A DNA stretch of 64,000 bases, taken from contig CACRXP010000378.1 in the NCBI GenBank assembly GCA_902702965.1, forward strand, positions 1 to 64,000. Reading direction: 5' to 3'. Position numbers and translations under genes: made by a program. The notes beneath the pieces were generated by a model that worked only from the letters and a program-made list of their open reading frames with translations, was not told the DNA's origin and did not search any database. The stretch comes from Spirometra erinaceieuropaei. Its lineage: Eukaryota; Platyhelminthes; Cestoda; Diphyllobothriidea; Diphyllobothriidae. Of the stretch, positions 1 to 14,689 are shown piece by piece; the stretch's first letter is position 1; every line of letters starts with the position of its first letter.

Positions 1-2407
1 CAAATACTTACTTTTTTCAAACGCAATGGTGCAACTCGGAACCCCTTTTGACGAGCAATTCCCGCGATGAACAAAAGTATTGCAAAATGCTAGTCAAAGT
101 GTGATTGAAGTTATATTACACTTTTCATGCTTGTACCCAAACTCTTCATGCCGTTTTATACGCGACGAAAATATTTTGTTTGACGATTAACAGATCCCAA
201 CGATGTTCATTTGTGCACTGACTTGTTACCGTGTTTATCGGCCCCTCTCATGAAGCTGTCGAAAATGCTTCTGCTATCAAACAGCCATAATAAAGTTCGA
301 AGTAATGGACTCAAGCTGTTCCATTGTTTGACATATCGTCAAAGTAATCTCCAAATTTTAAAAGAATCTGTAAATATTCAATGAGTAAAGACTTGGAAGT
401 GATGTTATTTCCCTAGGGTGTGACGCACAAAAGACGTCAGAGCGGAAACGGCCTGGTGTTCGGCACTGGACATCTGATTAGTGGCTTGCTTCAACAAAAC
501 AAATTATTCAAATGTTCCTTTCCCGACACGCGTTCGTCTCCTTTCCTTTAAACCGGTCAATTCCCGTCTTAAAAATCTAAATGCTAAACCCCGACTGGCA
601 TCCAACGTCCTATTACTGTGACTCGCATTAGTGTTTTTGTTTTCTCTTAGCTCTCATTTGCGTTTTTCAAAACCTCATCGCTGTCTTTACTGATAAGACC
701 CCTTTCCAGTCTGCAATCGCTTTCATAAGAAGAAACAGCACTAAAGTGTCGATTCTCAAATTAAGTCAACGGAAAGTTCACGGAAGGATTATCAGCTTTA
801 TAGCTCTCGATCAGATTACTAGTTTGGCTTATTTTGCAGGCCATTTGTCCTTAAAATGGGCTTATTCCTTGTGACTTCAGCATTAAAACAAGCCAACTTT
901 TGACACTGATAATGGTCCATTTGACTGAAAGCAGCCTGCAATTAGCCTCGATTGTCGCCCACTGCGAAGGCTGTACAAGGATTTTAAGAACAAATTACCA
1001 AAAGTGTTTTATATGCACAGCATTCAGACGGCCTATTTGACCATGTGTTAGAATAATGCATAACTAATGCGACAGAAAGCACATGAACCGCCACATACTC
1101 CACATTTTTACACAGAACACAATTTGTCACTTAAACGTGACATTTACAGAGCATGGCCTAGGCTTGAGAATTTTTAGTGTGAAGGCACCTTAAACACAAC
1201 CTGTCTGTTAAATTCGGCATGAAATTAAAACGCTAGTCACTGCAAACCCTGTTGTTTGTGCATACTTGTTGAACCGATGGTTGGGAGCTCTCTTACGAAA
1301 CCCCATTCTCATCTGTAAGAATGCAGACTGTCAAAAAACTTTCGGAATCAAAAAATTCAGAATCAATCCGGAATCAATAAACCAGCCGCTTTTCAAAGAA
1401 CAGGAACAGAACTGCCTCTGATGTACGTGTCGTTCTCAAACTCCTTTTATCTGTTGCACTAATATAGCTGACTGTGTGTGGTTAAATTAGAAATTTGTAT
1501 CTACAACTTTTACATAACAGGCAAGAGCAGAAAAGAATCGAATTCTCGAAAATTCGGTCAAGTCAATGGAGATTTCTCGACTAAAATCAATAGAAGTTAT
1601 ACCGGGCAGCTTTCAGTTATGGACAATAAAATATACTACCAACAGACCCGGTGGGAATTTTCTATTCACCCAAATATAAGCAAGTCAAGGCTGAAGGATT
1701 CGATACAAGCTGTCCGTTGAACTTCACCTTATATTTTACTGATAGAATGAAAGTGATTAAAACTTCCTTGCAGGCCTTCGATACTACAATTTATACGCTA
1801 GTTATACGAATACAATTTTAGTTCTGCGGTATCTGAATTGTTGCGGATGTGGTCTTTGAAGATGAAAGTTATCATCGTTCGTCAATACGAATCACTGTTT
1901 TAACAACAAACATTAAATACGTTGGTATTATCGCATTGACCAGTATTTTAGCACCTTTATGATCAGCCTAAAGATACCTTTTCAAGCGATAGTTCATTGA
2001 CCTGGAGCAAATCACAATAGTAATTCGAGTACCGGCCGACTGAAAAATAATAAAAGTATACCAATTCGTTAAGTCTCGCGGCATTCGCGCCCCAGTTGCC
2101 TACAGAAGAATGTGGGTAAGTAGTTTTTACATGTATTCTGCAATGAGCGGACACTCAAGACACCAAACTCAGAGTATTCATTTGATCATCTCATGCCGAG
2201 CCGTCATTCAAAGGCCTATACATAACCTTCTGCTAAGATGCTGATCCTAGTAGACTCCAATCCAAAGAAAATGATTATTGTTGCACAACATGAAGTCGCG
2301 TTAGCTTGTTGTGCTGTAGCGATCACGTCTGACCGCATCATGGAAAGCAAAGGCTGATTGAGCCCATGCGAACCATTTGATGTCTTCTACGTACTTAGTG
2401 CCGTATG
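1..2407. other. Non-coding, no recognised content
   Basis: A/T-rich sequence with only short open frames on both strands and no recognised domain, RNA or repeat boundary. Confidence 0.5.
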
Positions 2408-2730
2408 CACAAGAGGTAGGCTACATCACGAAAAGTCAACCAAAATTACAAAATGCGTTTTTGTTTCGAAAAGATTAATTCGGAACTGTTATCAAACTAA
2501 TCACCATGCAGTATAATGCTATAATAATTCAGTAATATCAGGATGCCGGCTTTTAAATGAACTTTTATGCGGTCACATTCAAAAACCACACTCTGCATAC
2601 TTTTTCTCCTTGATTTTTGGTGCCCTTAAAAATTCAATTGTATTTCGAAGAAAACATTCATAAGAGTATGCATTATTCTACTCATTTGATAAAAATGACG
2701 ACTTCGTCTAATTTTATACCAGTGCTTACT
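2408..2730. mobile_element. Family A left-arm remnant A1
   Basis: GAGGTAGGCTACATCACGAA followed by AGTCAACCAAAATTACAAAA, GTTTCGAAAAGATTAATTC and TTAAAAATTCAATTGTATTTC matches the left arm of A3. No right arm was identified. Confidence 0.55.
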
Positions 2731-5700
2731 ATTTGTGAAATAACGTTCGACAAAAATGACCACAACATTGTTCATTCGATTTTATACTCAGCATTCGTCA
2801 TTACTGTCAAAGATGTTAACGTGTTTCGACGCAGACCATCCTTGTTCGCATTTTCTATAAATCCGCAAAGGCCTGTTCTATGAGTAACTGGCTATTGAGG
2901 ATTTCTCTTCACTTTGCCGCTACATGTGAATTTCGAGAGCAGATATTTTACCTTTACAAAATTCGTCATTATATCTTGTGGAGAAGCACTGGACTTTTTG
3001 AGTGATTGCATGGGCTTTCACACCTCCACGCTGAGCGAAAATTGACCGGACGAAAAAGTCTCCAATCTCACTGATTTTTTGTTTTTCCTCTCTAAAAAAA
3101 GAAACGCTGTTTTGCTAGCTTGCTTTGTTTTCTTGCAGTAATTTCTCATTTACATTTCCCAAAACGTACTAGTTCTTCATGCACTGATGGCAGACCTTGG
3201 AGATATTACGAGGGAATTCTTTTTGACAAGATACCTGGAGTAGATAAGAGCGACAACATCTCTGTCTTTAAGAGCACAGTAATTTCATGAAGGGTACAGA
3301 TTTTACGTCCTCTGCAACCGCTTAGTCGACAAAACAGTTTACAATTCAATTTAGTGGTGAATTCATTGGGGAATAAGTATCAATAGGTTTCATTCTTGTC
3401 CAAAAACGGGCACATTTAAAGCAGGCCTTTATATGACTGATGGCTTAACAAGGGGGTTACTGAGTGGATGTCAGAGGACTGCCACCCGATTTGTTGGTCG
3501 TAGCCTAAAAGTCTGTTTTCTTCAAAGTTAGTGGGGGTAAGCTCGTTCGTTTTTCAATGCAGGACGAACAGATGCAAACCTAAGAAGTGGCATTGCTAAA
3601 TCTCATCTTCCTTAACGTCCGAATAAAAAGTGAAGTTTTGAAAACTGGATGGAATAGAACAGGTTTTTTGAAAAAAACGGGTCTCAGTATAGGAAAAGGG
3701 TACTTAAATGGCGTTCGAGGGAAAAACAACTTTAAAAGGTATAGGAATCATGTTTCAGTGCTAAACTAAATGACTTAGCCGATAAAATCCGAATCGGAGG
3801 AAAAGGATTGCCATGATTTTTTTCTTAAGTCGATTTGGGCACATTGTCGTAAATGAGAAATCCAAAACATGCCCACTGACTTTACTGGCTATGGAAATGA
3901 CATTTTCATTAGAGAACAGCACTTGATATCCAAAACGCTTTGTTTTCAAAGACAGCGGCATTCACTTGGTCAAATTCGACAAAAATATCGTCCCTGGTAA
4001 GTTTTATCCCAAGAATTTGAACCCAGGTCATCTGGTTATAAAGCAGTACTCTCACTGCGGTTCATGTCAAGTCGACTGTTGTCGGGAATACCGGGCGCAA
4101 TGAAGGTATCGTTCGCTGAAATGCCTTTAGTGCGGGACGGAAAGTAACATCTGCATTTCGCCTAAAGACTGGACGCTTGTTGTCTACACAGACTTCCACA
4201 CGAAAACTGCCAGCCGACGTTGATATTATGTTTTTGTCGACAATCAATTCCTAGTTTTCATGCGACCACCTGTGCGCCTTATAGCCCCTCTGGAATCAGA
4301 ATGACCTGACAGGTCTTTGGAAATCTGCTGAAAATTGGTGCAACTATTACTTGAGCAGTTCTCTGACTTTATTTCCCAAATGCTCCCTCCGATTAGAATT
4401 CTGTTCGTTTAACTGACGCAAGCACGTTTTACGTCACGCTGAAATCCAGCATGTGTACTTTACATAATCGCAACCTCGTGACCGCCCCACTCACCTTTAC
4501 ACGTATCACACACGTTTTTTCCCTCTCATTACCATGTCACCGTGAACTCTGTTTGACATTCTTCCCTGTTCCGTCCCATGTGAACCATCCTGATCACACC
4601 TTTCTTCTCGCTGAATTTAGAGGTCTTCATTCACGCAAGCGATTGTTTTATCAGGTTGGAGCAGCGCTGTCCTTGGTAACATAGTTGCATGAGAATAAGA
4701 ATGAATTAATTTGCAACCGCTTGTGTTGAACGGCTTTTTCATTTGGGGTTTGTAAATTATAGGTTTAGTCAACTTTCTAATTAGTTTTGACCTAGACGGA
4801 TTTTTCTTCAGATAGATTTTCTTTTGAGTGTTTCACGGGGTTTCTCATTAAAATATGACTCAATAATCGATGGGATTTCAATTTGTATGTCTTCAACCCT
4901 GAAACCAATCAACATCATATAAAAAATACAAAAGGCCTTGTCGGACGTGAGTTAGGGTTTATACTTTCACCAAACCATTCAAAGACTTCGCCCGCAAGCC
5001 GTTTTTGACGGTTATAAAATTTAATCCCAAAAAGAATACCCACTGTCTTTCTTAGAATATTTCAAAACAAAGGACAGCGGCCATGTACGATAGCACCCAA
5101 GTAGACTAGTTCTCGGCTGCCTCATTGATGATGGTTGAATGTGTCGGCGTTTCAAATGCGGGAAAAGTACGGAAAAAAACAAAAACAGGGTTTTCGGAAG
5201 GAAAACCAAGGACAGCAAACAGCCTACTCTCATTTGTCGTGCACGTAATGATCATCGAGTAGGCGCCAGGGAAGCTTTTCAGTTAGTCTGTCAGTTGGGT
5301 ATTACTTACAGATCCTGGATTGGATGCCGACAGTAGTCCTATGCACACCGAACCCATAATCCAAAAAGGAAACAGGACCGGAGCGACACTGCACTCATAC
5401 TTCTCCAAATACGTATATTATTTGGTTTATTCCATGAAAGAGCGCCCGCCACATTGTTTGCGTTTTGAATACTAAAAATTTAAAAGATTCATCAAGTTAT
5501 CAACTGGAACTCCGTAAATGTTTCAGTACACTCTATACGCATTTAAGCTTAAGACAATCAAGATCTGTCCGTCACTGCAAAGTTTTTTGTTCTGTCAAAA
5601 AGATTTCCAAAAGTTTACGGACTTGTGTGTATTTGTAACGCCTGTTGCCTACAATTTTTTCCATGACGTTGCAAGCAAAAAAGCAACTACTTCAGAGCAA

Positions 5701-6689
5701 TATAAAGGAAACATATTTACTATCTAACCTCTCATCCGCTTGTAAGCCCATGAAATCTTAGTGGCGGTGCTAATTTCTGGAGCCCGGTAAGATATTTAGT
5801 TTCTGTGTCAGACATATGCCTTTTCCTTGACCAAAACGCAGAGAACTTATAATACGTCGACTGTTGTGTGTTACGTACACCATTTGACTTGCGAAAGGGG
5901 AAGAAAATCAGTGGCTTCAGCAAGAATTAAGTCCTAGTGAGACGGGCTTGCATGACCTCTATGGCATTTTTCCGCCCTGATAATAAGACGAAGTCAATTC
6001 ACCAGCGTCCTTCCCCGCCTCCGGTTTTTCGACTCCGTCTTGACACCAGCATCGGGTGGGAAGGAGGTAGAGGAGAGAGTGCAATCGATGTGACACAAGT
6101 CCACATTCACTGTAAACTACTTCAGGCGTAAGTAACCGTTCCTGCTTTCCGCCTACTATGGTGCACGTGGGGGACATCTTCGGTCACTACAGCTGAACTA
6201 TCATATATTATTATTCATTGTTCCCATTTTTGGGAATTTCCCTTCCTTCTGATACACGTAAAATTACCATCCGCGGTTTATCCAGTGTCTTCTACTGCTT
6301 TCAAAAATTGCCTTTTGTTTATTTGTCCACTAGCCCGTTCATTTTCTTTGCCAAATGACAGCGTACGATATAACTTTCAGCAGAAATTTACCCATTTCTT
6401 GTGTCTTCTTGTTATCCGTCGTGTGTGATGCCCCGCGCTTGAAACTCCCTTACCACCATTCAGCGAATGACACGATATCCAATCCAGCTCACGTTAGTCG
6501 GGGGTCCTGCACTCTATCCCTGCCGTTAACCGAAATTCCAAAATGTGTTTTCAGTCAGAAAGAATTGCCAAAAGGGTTTTGCGATACGTATTGTCGTGCT
6601 GCATAGTCCTAAAATATTTTCTCTAGGCCAGAATGCTGGTTTCACAACGAGCGTCTTTTCTATCGACTGAAATCTAAACTCTGTCCAAA
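2731..6689. other. Non-coding apart from a tRNA-like relic near 4.0 kb
   Basis: No frame exceeds about 88 codons and none resembles a protein family. The tRNA-like relic is listed separately. Confidence 0.5.
3975..4072 (-). mobile_element. Third tRNA-like SINE remnant
   Basis: Minus strand: CGCAGTGAGAGTACTGC, TTTATAACCAGATGACC and CTGGGTTCAAATTCTTGG, resembling the D-arm, anticodon arm and box B of a tRNA. The acceptor stem is not evident, so a SINE or tRNA relic is more likely than a gene. Confidence 0.35.
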
Positions 6690-7447
6690 ATAACTTCTTA
6701 AGTAATATTCATTTATCCCATTGCCTTTCGATGCCTTTAAAAATATCAAAATATTATATAGTAAATATGCAAGAAGTACACTTTCTTGCACTTATTAGGT
6801 ATCAAATCAACTTCTCAACAAAATGTGAGCTTTAAATAGGGTACTTTACTGTTTTTACAGATTACCAATTACGAAACTATTGGATCATGCAATAGCCATC
6901 GGTAAAAAATCGCATCCGTCCGTTTATTAATGCTGCTCCTAACGCATATACCCTGGTTCACGTCAGCTACAAATTTTTTTGCCCTGTATGTGATCTTCTG
7001 AACGGTACAAAGATGCGCCTTTTTGAATATGACTTATATGGCTTGTTGTCCTTAAAACATGAAGGAAAGTGTGATAATAGATCTGGTTTACAATACATTC
7101 GAAACTGAAATAGTATTTTGGCGGCAAAAGATAACATTTCAAAGCATACTTTGTCAAATACGTTAATTTCTATCGAAAAAACGATAAAGAATATATATAT
7201 ATATCTTTGACAGCATATGTTGGGCATCAGTTTGGAAGTGCATGCAACACAAGCAGCCACTTTTTGCAGCATGTTATTTTTGCAGGCGTTTGGAAAAAGC
7301 TCGTCCCTAAGCTGGCATTTGGACAGGTCAGAAATACTTCGAAAGTATTCCGCATGTTAAAAATATTACAAATCTGCTTTAGTAATTTTTAGTCCGAAAC
7401 GCATTTTAGGATTTCGTTCAGCGTTTTATATGGTAGCACATTTACTG
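6690..7447. mobile_element. Possible diverged family A copy A2
   Basis: The right end TCCGAAACGCATTTTAGG ... TAGCACATTTACTG before TA resembles A termini, and CCTTTCGATGCCTTTAAAAA near 6,725 resembles the left arm. The centre is not alignable by eye. Confidence 0.35.
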
Positions 7448-8332
7448 TAAAGATATACGGAGTCCTACTCGTAATATGCTTTTCAATTTTTAGGTGATCG
7501 GAGGGCTGCAACAGGGTCTCTCATTTTTGAGCACTATGCCTTTGAAATCACTTTTTTTATATGCGTTAGCAATTTAGACGGGTGTCAATTAGATTGTATT
7601 TAGGAAAGATAAATCCTCCGCGCTTCGCTTTCCATGAAACTTAATCAGACGCCTGGTTGCATCCCGTGGCTAACCGAATGTTTCGTTTACCCATAATTCA
7701 GGAGACAATTAGTGCATATATATGGCTCTAATTAAAAATGAAATTTGAGCGTCCTATACAAGGATACCTGTCTTAGTGACATTCGTAAGGCATGTGACAA
7801 CCGTCAAACCACTTGCAGGGTCTTTTTTATATCCAGCAATAATCATTTTCTTTATGATGGACGGTTTTTGCCAAGTGGTCTTGTTGATTTCGCACAGACC
7901 TGTGTATGGACCGAGACTGACGGCGTTTCTATTAAAAATGTCCTCCATTCATTAAAATATGTTATTTGAGATTACTGTTTTCAAGGCATTACCTACGAAC
8001 AAGTGTAAGCAGATCGTTTTTGCGGCAAGTAACGGATTCCTTTCTGGTGAGCAAAAATCTTCCCTGCCATTGTATCTTCCTAAGACCCACAAATTACGGG
8101 TAGTAACAACAGTATGCAGGAGGATGAGACTGGTTTGTCAAATATAATTTTTTTATCGGGGCACGAGAAATTCACATTCATTTACTCTGTTGAGAGAAAT
8201 GTTGACTTTTTGCTTGATTTAGCGTTTACTCGATTACCTACAGATGTCTTACTCCATAATGAAAGTGTGTCACCTGTTCAGGGTACACGACAAATTTTAG
8301 TTAGTTGCCGGACTCTAGATAAGATAGCCAAG
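7448..8332. other. Non-coding, no recognised content
   Basis: Short overlapping frames on both strands only. Confidence 0.5.
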
Positions 8333-9324
8333 CGGTAGATTTGCCAACTCATGAAATGTCAACCAAAATTTCGAAATGCGTTCTCGTTTCGAAAAGATAA
8401 ATTAAGTAGTGTTGTAAAACTGATCATGATGCAGCATAAATCCATAATGATCCAGTCACCCCAGAGTGTCTACACTCGAGAGAACTTATTTTCGGCTGCC
8501 TGCAAGATTTATACTCTGCAAAAAATGACTACATAAGTAGTATGCAATTTTCTCATTGATTTTCGATGCCTTTGAAAATTCAATTATATTTCATGGAAAA
8601 CATGCATATAAATATTCATTCTTTTACTTATTCAGTAGAAAATTATGTCCTTTTCCAATTTCATACTCAAAAGAAGAGTATAAGTCGGTTTTAAAAATGT
8701 TTCTAATTGTGAGATTTTTTAATACCGTTAAATGGCCGTTCATGAAACTCACGTATCTGCATTTACGAATGTGGCTTGCAAAGTTAACAATATTGCTCGA
8801 GTCAACTGCTTAATTTTATGAACCTCATATAGTTTCCTCTTAACACCGTAGAGAAATGCATGGTTTTCCGTACTCGGAAAATATACACTTTGTAGTTTTC
8901 AAACCCTTAATGCAAGTGTAACAACAGGTCGGATTCAAAATTATTCGGGAATTAGAAAAGTTTTTTAAAACCGAATTATACTCTTTTTTGAGTATAAAAT
9001 TGGAAGAAGACGTGATTTCCTACCGCATAGGTAAAATAATGAATATTTTATACATGGTTTCCATGAAATATAATTGAATTTCCAAGGGCATCTAAAATCA
9101 ATGAGAAAATTGCATACTACTTATGTATTCATTTTTTGCAGAGTATAAATCTTGCAGGCAGCCGAAAATAGGTTCTTTCGAATGCAGACACTCTGTGGTG
9201 ACTGGATCATTGTAGATTTATGCTGCATCATGATTAGTTTTACAACACTACTTAATTTATCTTTTCGAAACGAGAACGCATTTCGAAATTTCGGTTGACA
9301 TTTCGTGAGTTAGCGCATTTACTG
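8333..9324. mobile_element. Family A element A3 (near complete, about 368 bp inverted arms)
   Basis: Left arm (8,333-8,700) starts CGGTAGATTTGCCAACTCAT and the right arm (8,957-9,324) is its reverse complement, ending in GCGCATTTACTG before TA. Shared internal marks are GTCAACC near the end, TTTCGAAACGAGAACGC, GGCTGCCTGCA and ATATAATTGAA. No transposase frame exists, so it is non-autonomous. The open frames of 60-85 codons inside are incidental. Confidence 0.8.
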
Positions 9325-9326
9325 TA

Positions 9327-12300
9327 TTAGTAGCAGATCTTCTCAGTGTTTAAATCGTTCCCCTTGATTTCTGCGTTTAAGATTTTCTACCTCGTCCTTC
9401 GAATAATGTTTGTTTACCGTGCCAGTTCGTCTTGCTGTGGAAACGCATGTGTGCATTTGGACATGAGTACGCCTGTCACCTCCACTAATTTTCTTTGGTT
9501 GTCAGTTTCTTGGTCCCATAGTTTAGTTTTATTGATTTATGTTATTATGCTCTGGTATCGCGTCTGCGTCCAAGACTGGCTTAAATGCGTAAATTGTGCG
9601 ACCGGAGTGGGCATTTGGCCAATCGTTGAGCGTCTAATCTTTAATAGGCACCAAAACAGACACTTTCCTCCTCCCTCCCCATCCCTCACTTACTGCCAAC
9701 GCAAATTACTCGTAGCTGGCGTGATTTGTTTTCCGCCTTCAAACTTTGGCCCCAGTGGTCGGTTAAACTGAATTATTCCGAAGCTTTGCTGGGTTTACTC
9801 CACAATGACGCTTTAAGTAGTCCTTCGTGTAGCTAAGTTGAGAACTCTAAAAGTACGCAAAAAGGCAAATCGTTATTTTTGTAGTCAACGTGACACTTTG
9901 CTCAAAGCACTTCTACATTACGTGAACCTGGTAGGCATCCGGTGGATTCTACATGTGTTACTTAGGAGACAGTTAGTTAGTTTTCTGTATCGGATTTGGT
10001 GGATTCCAGACGTTGCAGTAGGTAGGGTGGGTAAACATGGCCAAAACGTGATTAAACTCGCGTCGTCCGATGAGGCCTCGTAACTCAGGTGTTTAGAGCA
10101 TTCGCTGTACTAAAAACTCCCTTACTGTCGTGGGTTCTAGAGTCACCGAGACACCGAGGTTTTCACGATTCGGTTGAAGTGAATTAATTGAAATTTGCCA
10201 AAACACCTTTGAAAACACTCCTTAACGAAGTCAATGGCGTAAACTGTCCATGTTTTCTGCAACCACCAAGCAGTTTCAACACTGCTATTCACGTCAGGGA
10301 ATACTATAAGGAGTAAGTCGGGATTCGTGCAGCGGTTACGGGGCCGCTACAGGTAACTGGAACAAAAGCCTTTTGTCATGTGTTCTTGTACCTAACGCAG
10401 CACTCTCCTTAGATCTGCATCAAAATTTGAAAGACACTTGCAGAACCCTATCAGGAATGACAGTGGAATAGGAACACTTGCGTTGAAATCCATGAAGATT
10501 GGAAATAGGGTTAGGGTTAATTTTGAACTCAAAGTTAAGGCCAGGATTTGGAATGAGTTAACATTACAGTTAGGTCAGAGGAATGGGCAATGTTCATGGA
10601 ATTAAGTGCAACGGAGGTTCTATTTCAGCATCTTAACGTTCGCTGAGTTTTTAGAAGTAGTAAACATGCAGTGCAAAAGTATACTCCCAAGAAGAATTTG
10701 GTTTTAAAAGAACATTTCAAAAATATTTATTTAGACCGGAGCAGTCGGGGACCGGGTTCATTAATCTGAGAGAACAAAAACGCTCGCGGTGACAGATTTT
10801 TTAAACGGTTGATATTTTTAAGAGAGTAGCGGACTTACTATTGTCAGTGTTCAAAGCACGATTGCGAAGAGAAATAAAAATGACTTGCCACATTATCAAA
10901 TCTAAAGTTGTCTGATTTTTTACTTTTATTTCCCGCCTTGACGTTTAAACCGACGTTCAGTGAGTTTGGAAGCTGTTTCCCTTATAAGTAATATCCTCAA
11001 TAGACGATAGTTATGCCGCTGTGAGGGCTGTTTGATTGGCTGCTTTCTCTTATTCCCTTTTGGACGATTTCGTTATTGGCAGTATCTGGCAGATTTTGTC
11101 AAGGTAATGTAATCAGTCTTTCCGGACCTTTCTGTCAATAATGATGCACGACTCTCTGCCCCTGTGAAAAGTCGATAATTCTGTTGATATTGGCTCCGAA
11201 TATCAAGAATCAACGGATACCAGTATGTGCCCGTCCGACCTTAGAGTTTGTCCATGGAAAGGAGATGTGGACATTCATGAACAACTCCCCTTACAAAAGC
11301 TGTGTGTTGTGCAACAGCGTGTATTTTGTGCATACAAAGCATATAAGCTTCCAGGAGTAAATATATCTATGTTTTGACGTTGGCTATGGGCAGTTCTCCA
11401 TTTGTAAAACTATTTTTTCTAATTTAAACCTACTTTTGAAAAATTCCTTAAGGACTTTTAAATCGCTAATGCGTGTTGTGGACGTGGAGGGGGTCTTATA
11501 TCAATCGTGACTAGTTTATTCAGCATATTAGCTATAGAAAGACAGTCCTTTGTATCATGGGTAGGTAAAATCGCTAATGGAATTGTCAGAATAAAAATAA
11601 ATCTCTCCTGGTGAAAGCCTCGCCTTTTTCAAAGGAGCATGATCGTGAATCACGGGAAGGGATTCCTTGGGAAAATGCCTACCATAATTTGCTAGTTCGA
11701 AGGAAATCAAGCTAAGCCATCCAGTGCTGTGCGTGAGAACAAAACTTTAATAGCTTTACTTGCTCCCATGTGTTAAAGCTGAATATGTGAGCGTCGTAAA
11801 CATACAAGTACAGCATTAGTTTTTTTACCGTCCTAGGATGAAGAACCCAAAATTTGCGGTTTGAATTATAAATTTTCGACTTTTATTTTATTGTCAGTTT
11901 ATACTTCGACATAACATTTAACAATAATTGTATACAACTCTTTTTCTCCTTAGAAATACTCAGCTGACTGAGTGTGAAAGACGAGTTTTGCATAAATGTT
12001 AGTGTAAATCTCACATGTGATTCAAATGCCTTATTTTAGGTTAGAATTATGTTGAGGGCTCACAGATCCTTAACACGTTGACCATATTAACTTAAGTCGT
12101 AAAGCTCAATCAGTTATTGTTGAAGTCGATGGTAATCAAGTTTACGAATAATATCCGAGTTTAAAAAATTGTTTACTCACGCATGTTTATGATCCCCAAA
12201 ATTCATAGAAAGCAAGAATTTAGATAGATACCGTGATGAAAAATATTTTTTTAAACTTTATTGAACAAAAGCGCAACATATGCCGATTTCAAGAAATGTA

Positions 12301-14689
12301 TATGGAGCCGCTTTATGCGATTTGTAAGGCGGGAAACACGATCTTTCGTATCGTTTGTGAAGCATACGTGGTTTTATCATCACCAGAACGTTTCGTCGTT
12401 TAAATGTGAACTAAAGCAAAAATATTCTTTAAAAGAAATTTTATGCAGCAATGAAGGCAATAAAGGAAAGTGCACACAGACTGGCTTTGAAATTAGGATG
12501 CAAGCTGTTTGTTTTCTTTTACGAGGGACTGGATGCGCTGAAGTCTCAACGTTATCTCGCATGTGGTTGTTCTACCAACTGCTCAAATACGCTTTGCGAC
12601 ATGGGCATAGTAGGCCGAAGGAATATTCACCTGCTAACCCTCCACCCGCTCGGTGAGAGAGATGGATATGCTAACTAACAGCATAGCGGGAGAACTGTGC
12701 GAACGCTTCTGAGCCCTTCCAGAGTTGAGACTGTCGTGTACGCGGCTAGCAAGCGATTAAGCAATATTTTCTTTGCATAAAGTGCATGTCTGGTATCGTC
12801 TTAAAAAGTCCATCACATTGTCTTCCTCAGAGGTCTGCAAAGTGCAAGTTCAAAAGTCCTTTCTCATTTCCTTGTTGCCTTTCGGCCAAACTCAAGTCCC
12901 TTTTCGAGCGGCACAAAACGATCAAATCCATTTTTCTGCCTCAATTCTCACTCGAAAAAAAGAAATCACTGCAATTTTTTTAGTTCGAAACAGGGATCAC
13001 ACTAAAGACACGTTCTTTTTTACAGTGTCTGTAAAACAACAAAGGACGATTTTTTGAATCTTACATTGTTGGATTCAGGTTTCTGACCCCGAATATTATC
13101 AGAAAAGCATTAAAATCGAGGAAACTGGTCCTATTTGCGGCAATTAGTTCATGCGTTAGGATGCGGGGGATTCGCGCTAGCCAATCTTAGACGCTGACAG
13201 CGGCATTCAGGTTGCCACGTTTGTTGTGGACATAAATCAGCAGTTGCACTTCTGCATTCCTCGTTTTGCCTGATCCAGTTAAACGATCTGCGAAATTGTA
13301 CATCATGATTCTGTCCTCTCCTTGTTGTTTTCTTTAGCCCTCACGAAACTGCTAAATGGCAATATGAAATCACGCGGATACCATTGCAGCAGAAGCGGAC
13401 AGGCAGAGGCATTACAACCGTCTGAAATTATTTATGAGCTTTAGAAGCCCGCATCAATACTCACGCACAGATACGCCGTGTGGTAGGTAATCGAATGTGC
13501 CTAGCTTCAAGAAGACTGTCCTACAAATCAAAAGCCGGCCATATGCACTAAACAGACCATCGAGTTAAAAGTGTATCAGGTAATTATAAACGCAAGGCAT
13601 CGACTGGAAGAATGTATTGTTGTCAGAAACTCTTCTTGAAAGCTCGAAAGGCTTTTGATAGATGACCAAATGCACGTCGGAAGGGGCATAATTGATGCAC
13701 ACAAAAAGAAGAATAAGTTAAACAGCAAAACGTTACGTAGCATTTTGAATACGTTTTGATACGCCTGAAGCTAAATATCCTCCAGTTGATGCAGCACAGT
13801 TCTGTTCGACAGTCAATCAACGGCTTGATGCCTATCAAAGTTTTCAAATTATTATGAATAAACCGGGACGATTTTTTATTTTTTTGTCCTCTTCACGGTG
13901 CAGCCCATCAGGATACGAATGTCTTTGTTTAATTGCGCTATCGGAAGCCTACGAGTTCTCGAATTTACGTTATTGCAACATTTAAGAAGTTAACTTTATC
14001 AAACGTAAGCTTCCGATTATTTGTTATCAGGCCTACACAACAGTATAAACGATGTTAGGGTAGTGAAAGTTCAAGCAGGCATTCAACGGTAAATTTGATT
14101 AAGGGGGTGGACAGTGTCCAGGGCTTATAATCTAGTTAAATGAGAAACTTAGAAAAGTGAGGGGGAGGGTGAAATTGAAGGTGTTTGCAGTTAGTCATAT
14201 CTCCGTTTCGTCGTTCTAACGCGACGTGACCAGAGATGTGAAATCACACGCTTTCTGCAGTAGCGGACCAAACGGTGGTTCTTAATTTCAGAGGTAGCCT
14301 CTGAGAGAACGCGTCCCGTTGAAGTTATTCAACTCATGCAAGCGTTTACTCGTTTGGTAGCGAATCGCGTTTTGCTCGCATTTTATGCTAGAAGAAAGTG
14401 CATATTTAGGTTTTCGAATCTTTTTAATTGCAAGATTATTTAGAACCGCGCAGTGTGCATTTATACAACATCGTACACGGACGTTTATTAAGGCTCCACG
14501 TAAATTATCCACCATAGTCTGCCTCAACTGCAAAACGGGATGAACTTTATACGGTTCTTCCTAAAGGCATAGAGGAATTTATCATTTTCTTTAAGCGGAA
14601 AACATGCACCTTGTAGACTGAAATCGTTAAACGTTACTTCAACGACTCTGGCTTAAAAGCTTTTGGGAAACGGAACGTTTAATTAAAAC
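9327..14689. other. Non-coding; weak telomere-like patch near 10.5 kb
   Basis: Frames of 131-141 codons at 9,346-9,771 and 12,261-12,656 lack conserved features. A patch at 10,505-10,585 has GGGTTAGGGTTAA and looser GTTAGG-like units. Confidence 0.45.

Noticed and set aside
9346..9771. 141-codon open frame on the plus strand
   Set aside because: Composition is Trp/Cys/Ser-heavy with no domain, no splice context and no homologue I recognise; probably chance next to element A3.
12261..12656. 131-codon open frame with shorter overlapping frames on both strands
   Set aside because: No conserved motif; mirrored frames on both strands indicate a stop-poor stretch rather than a gene.
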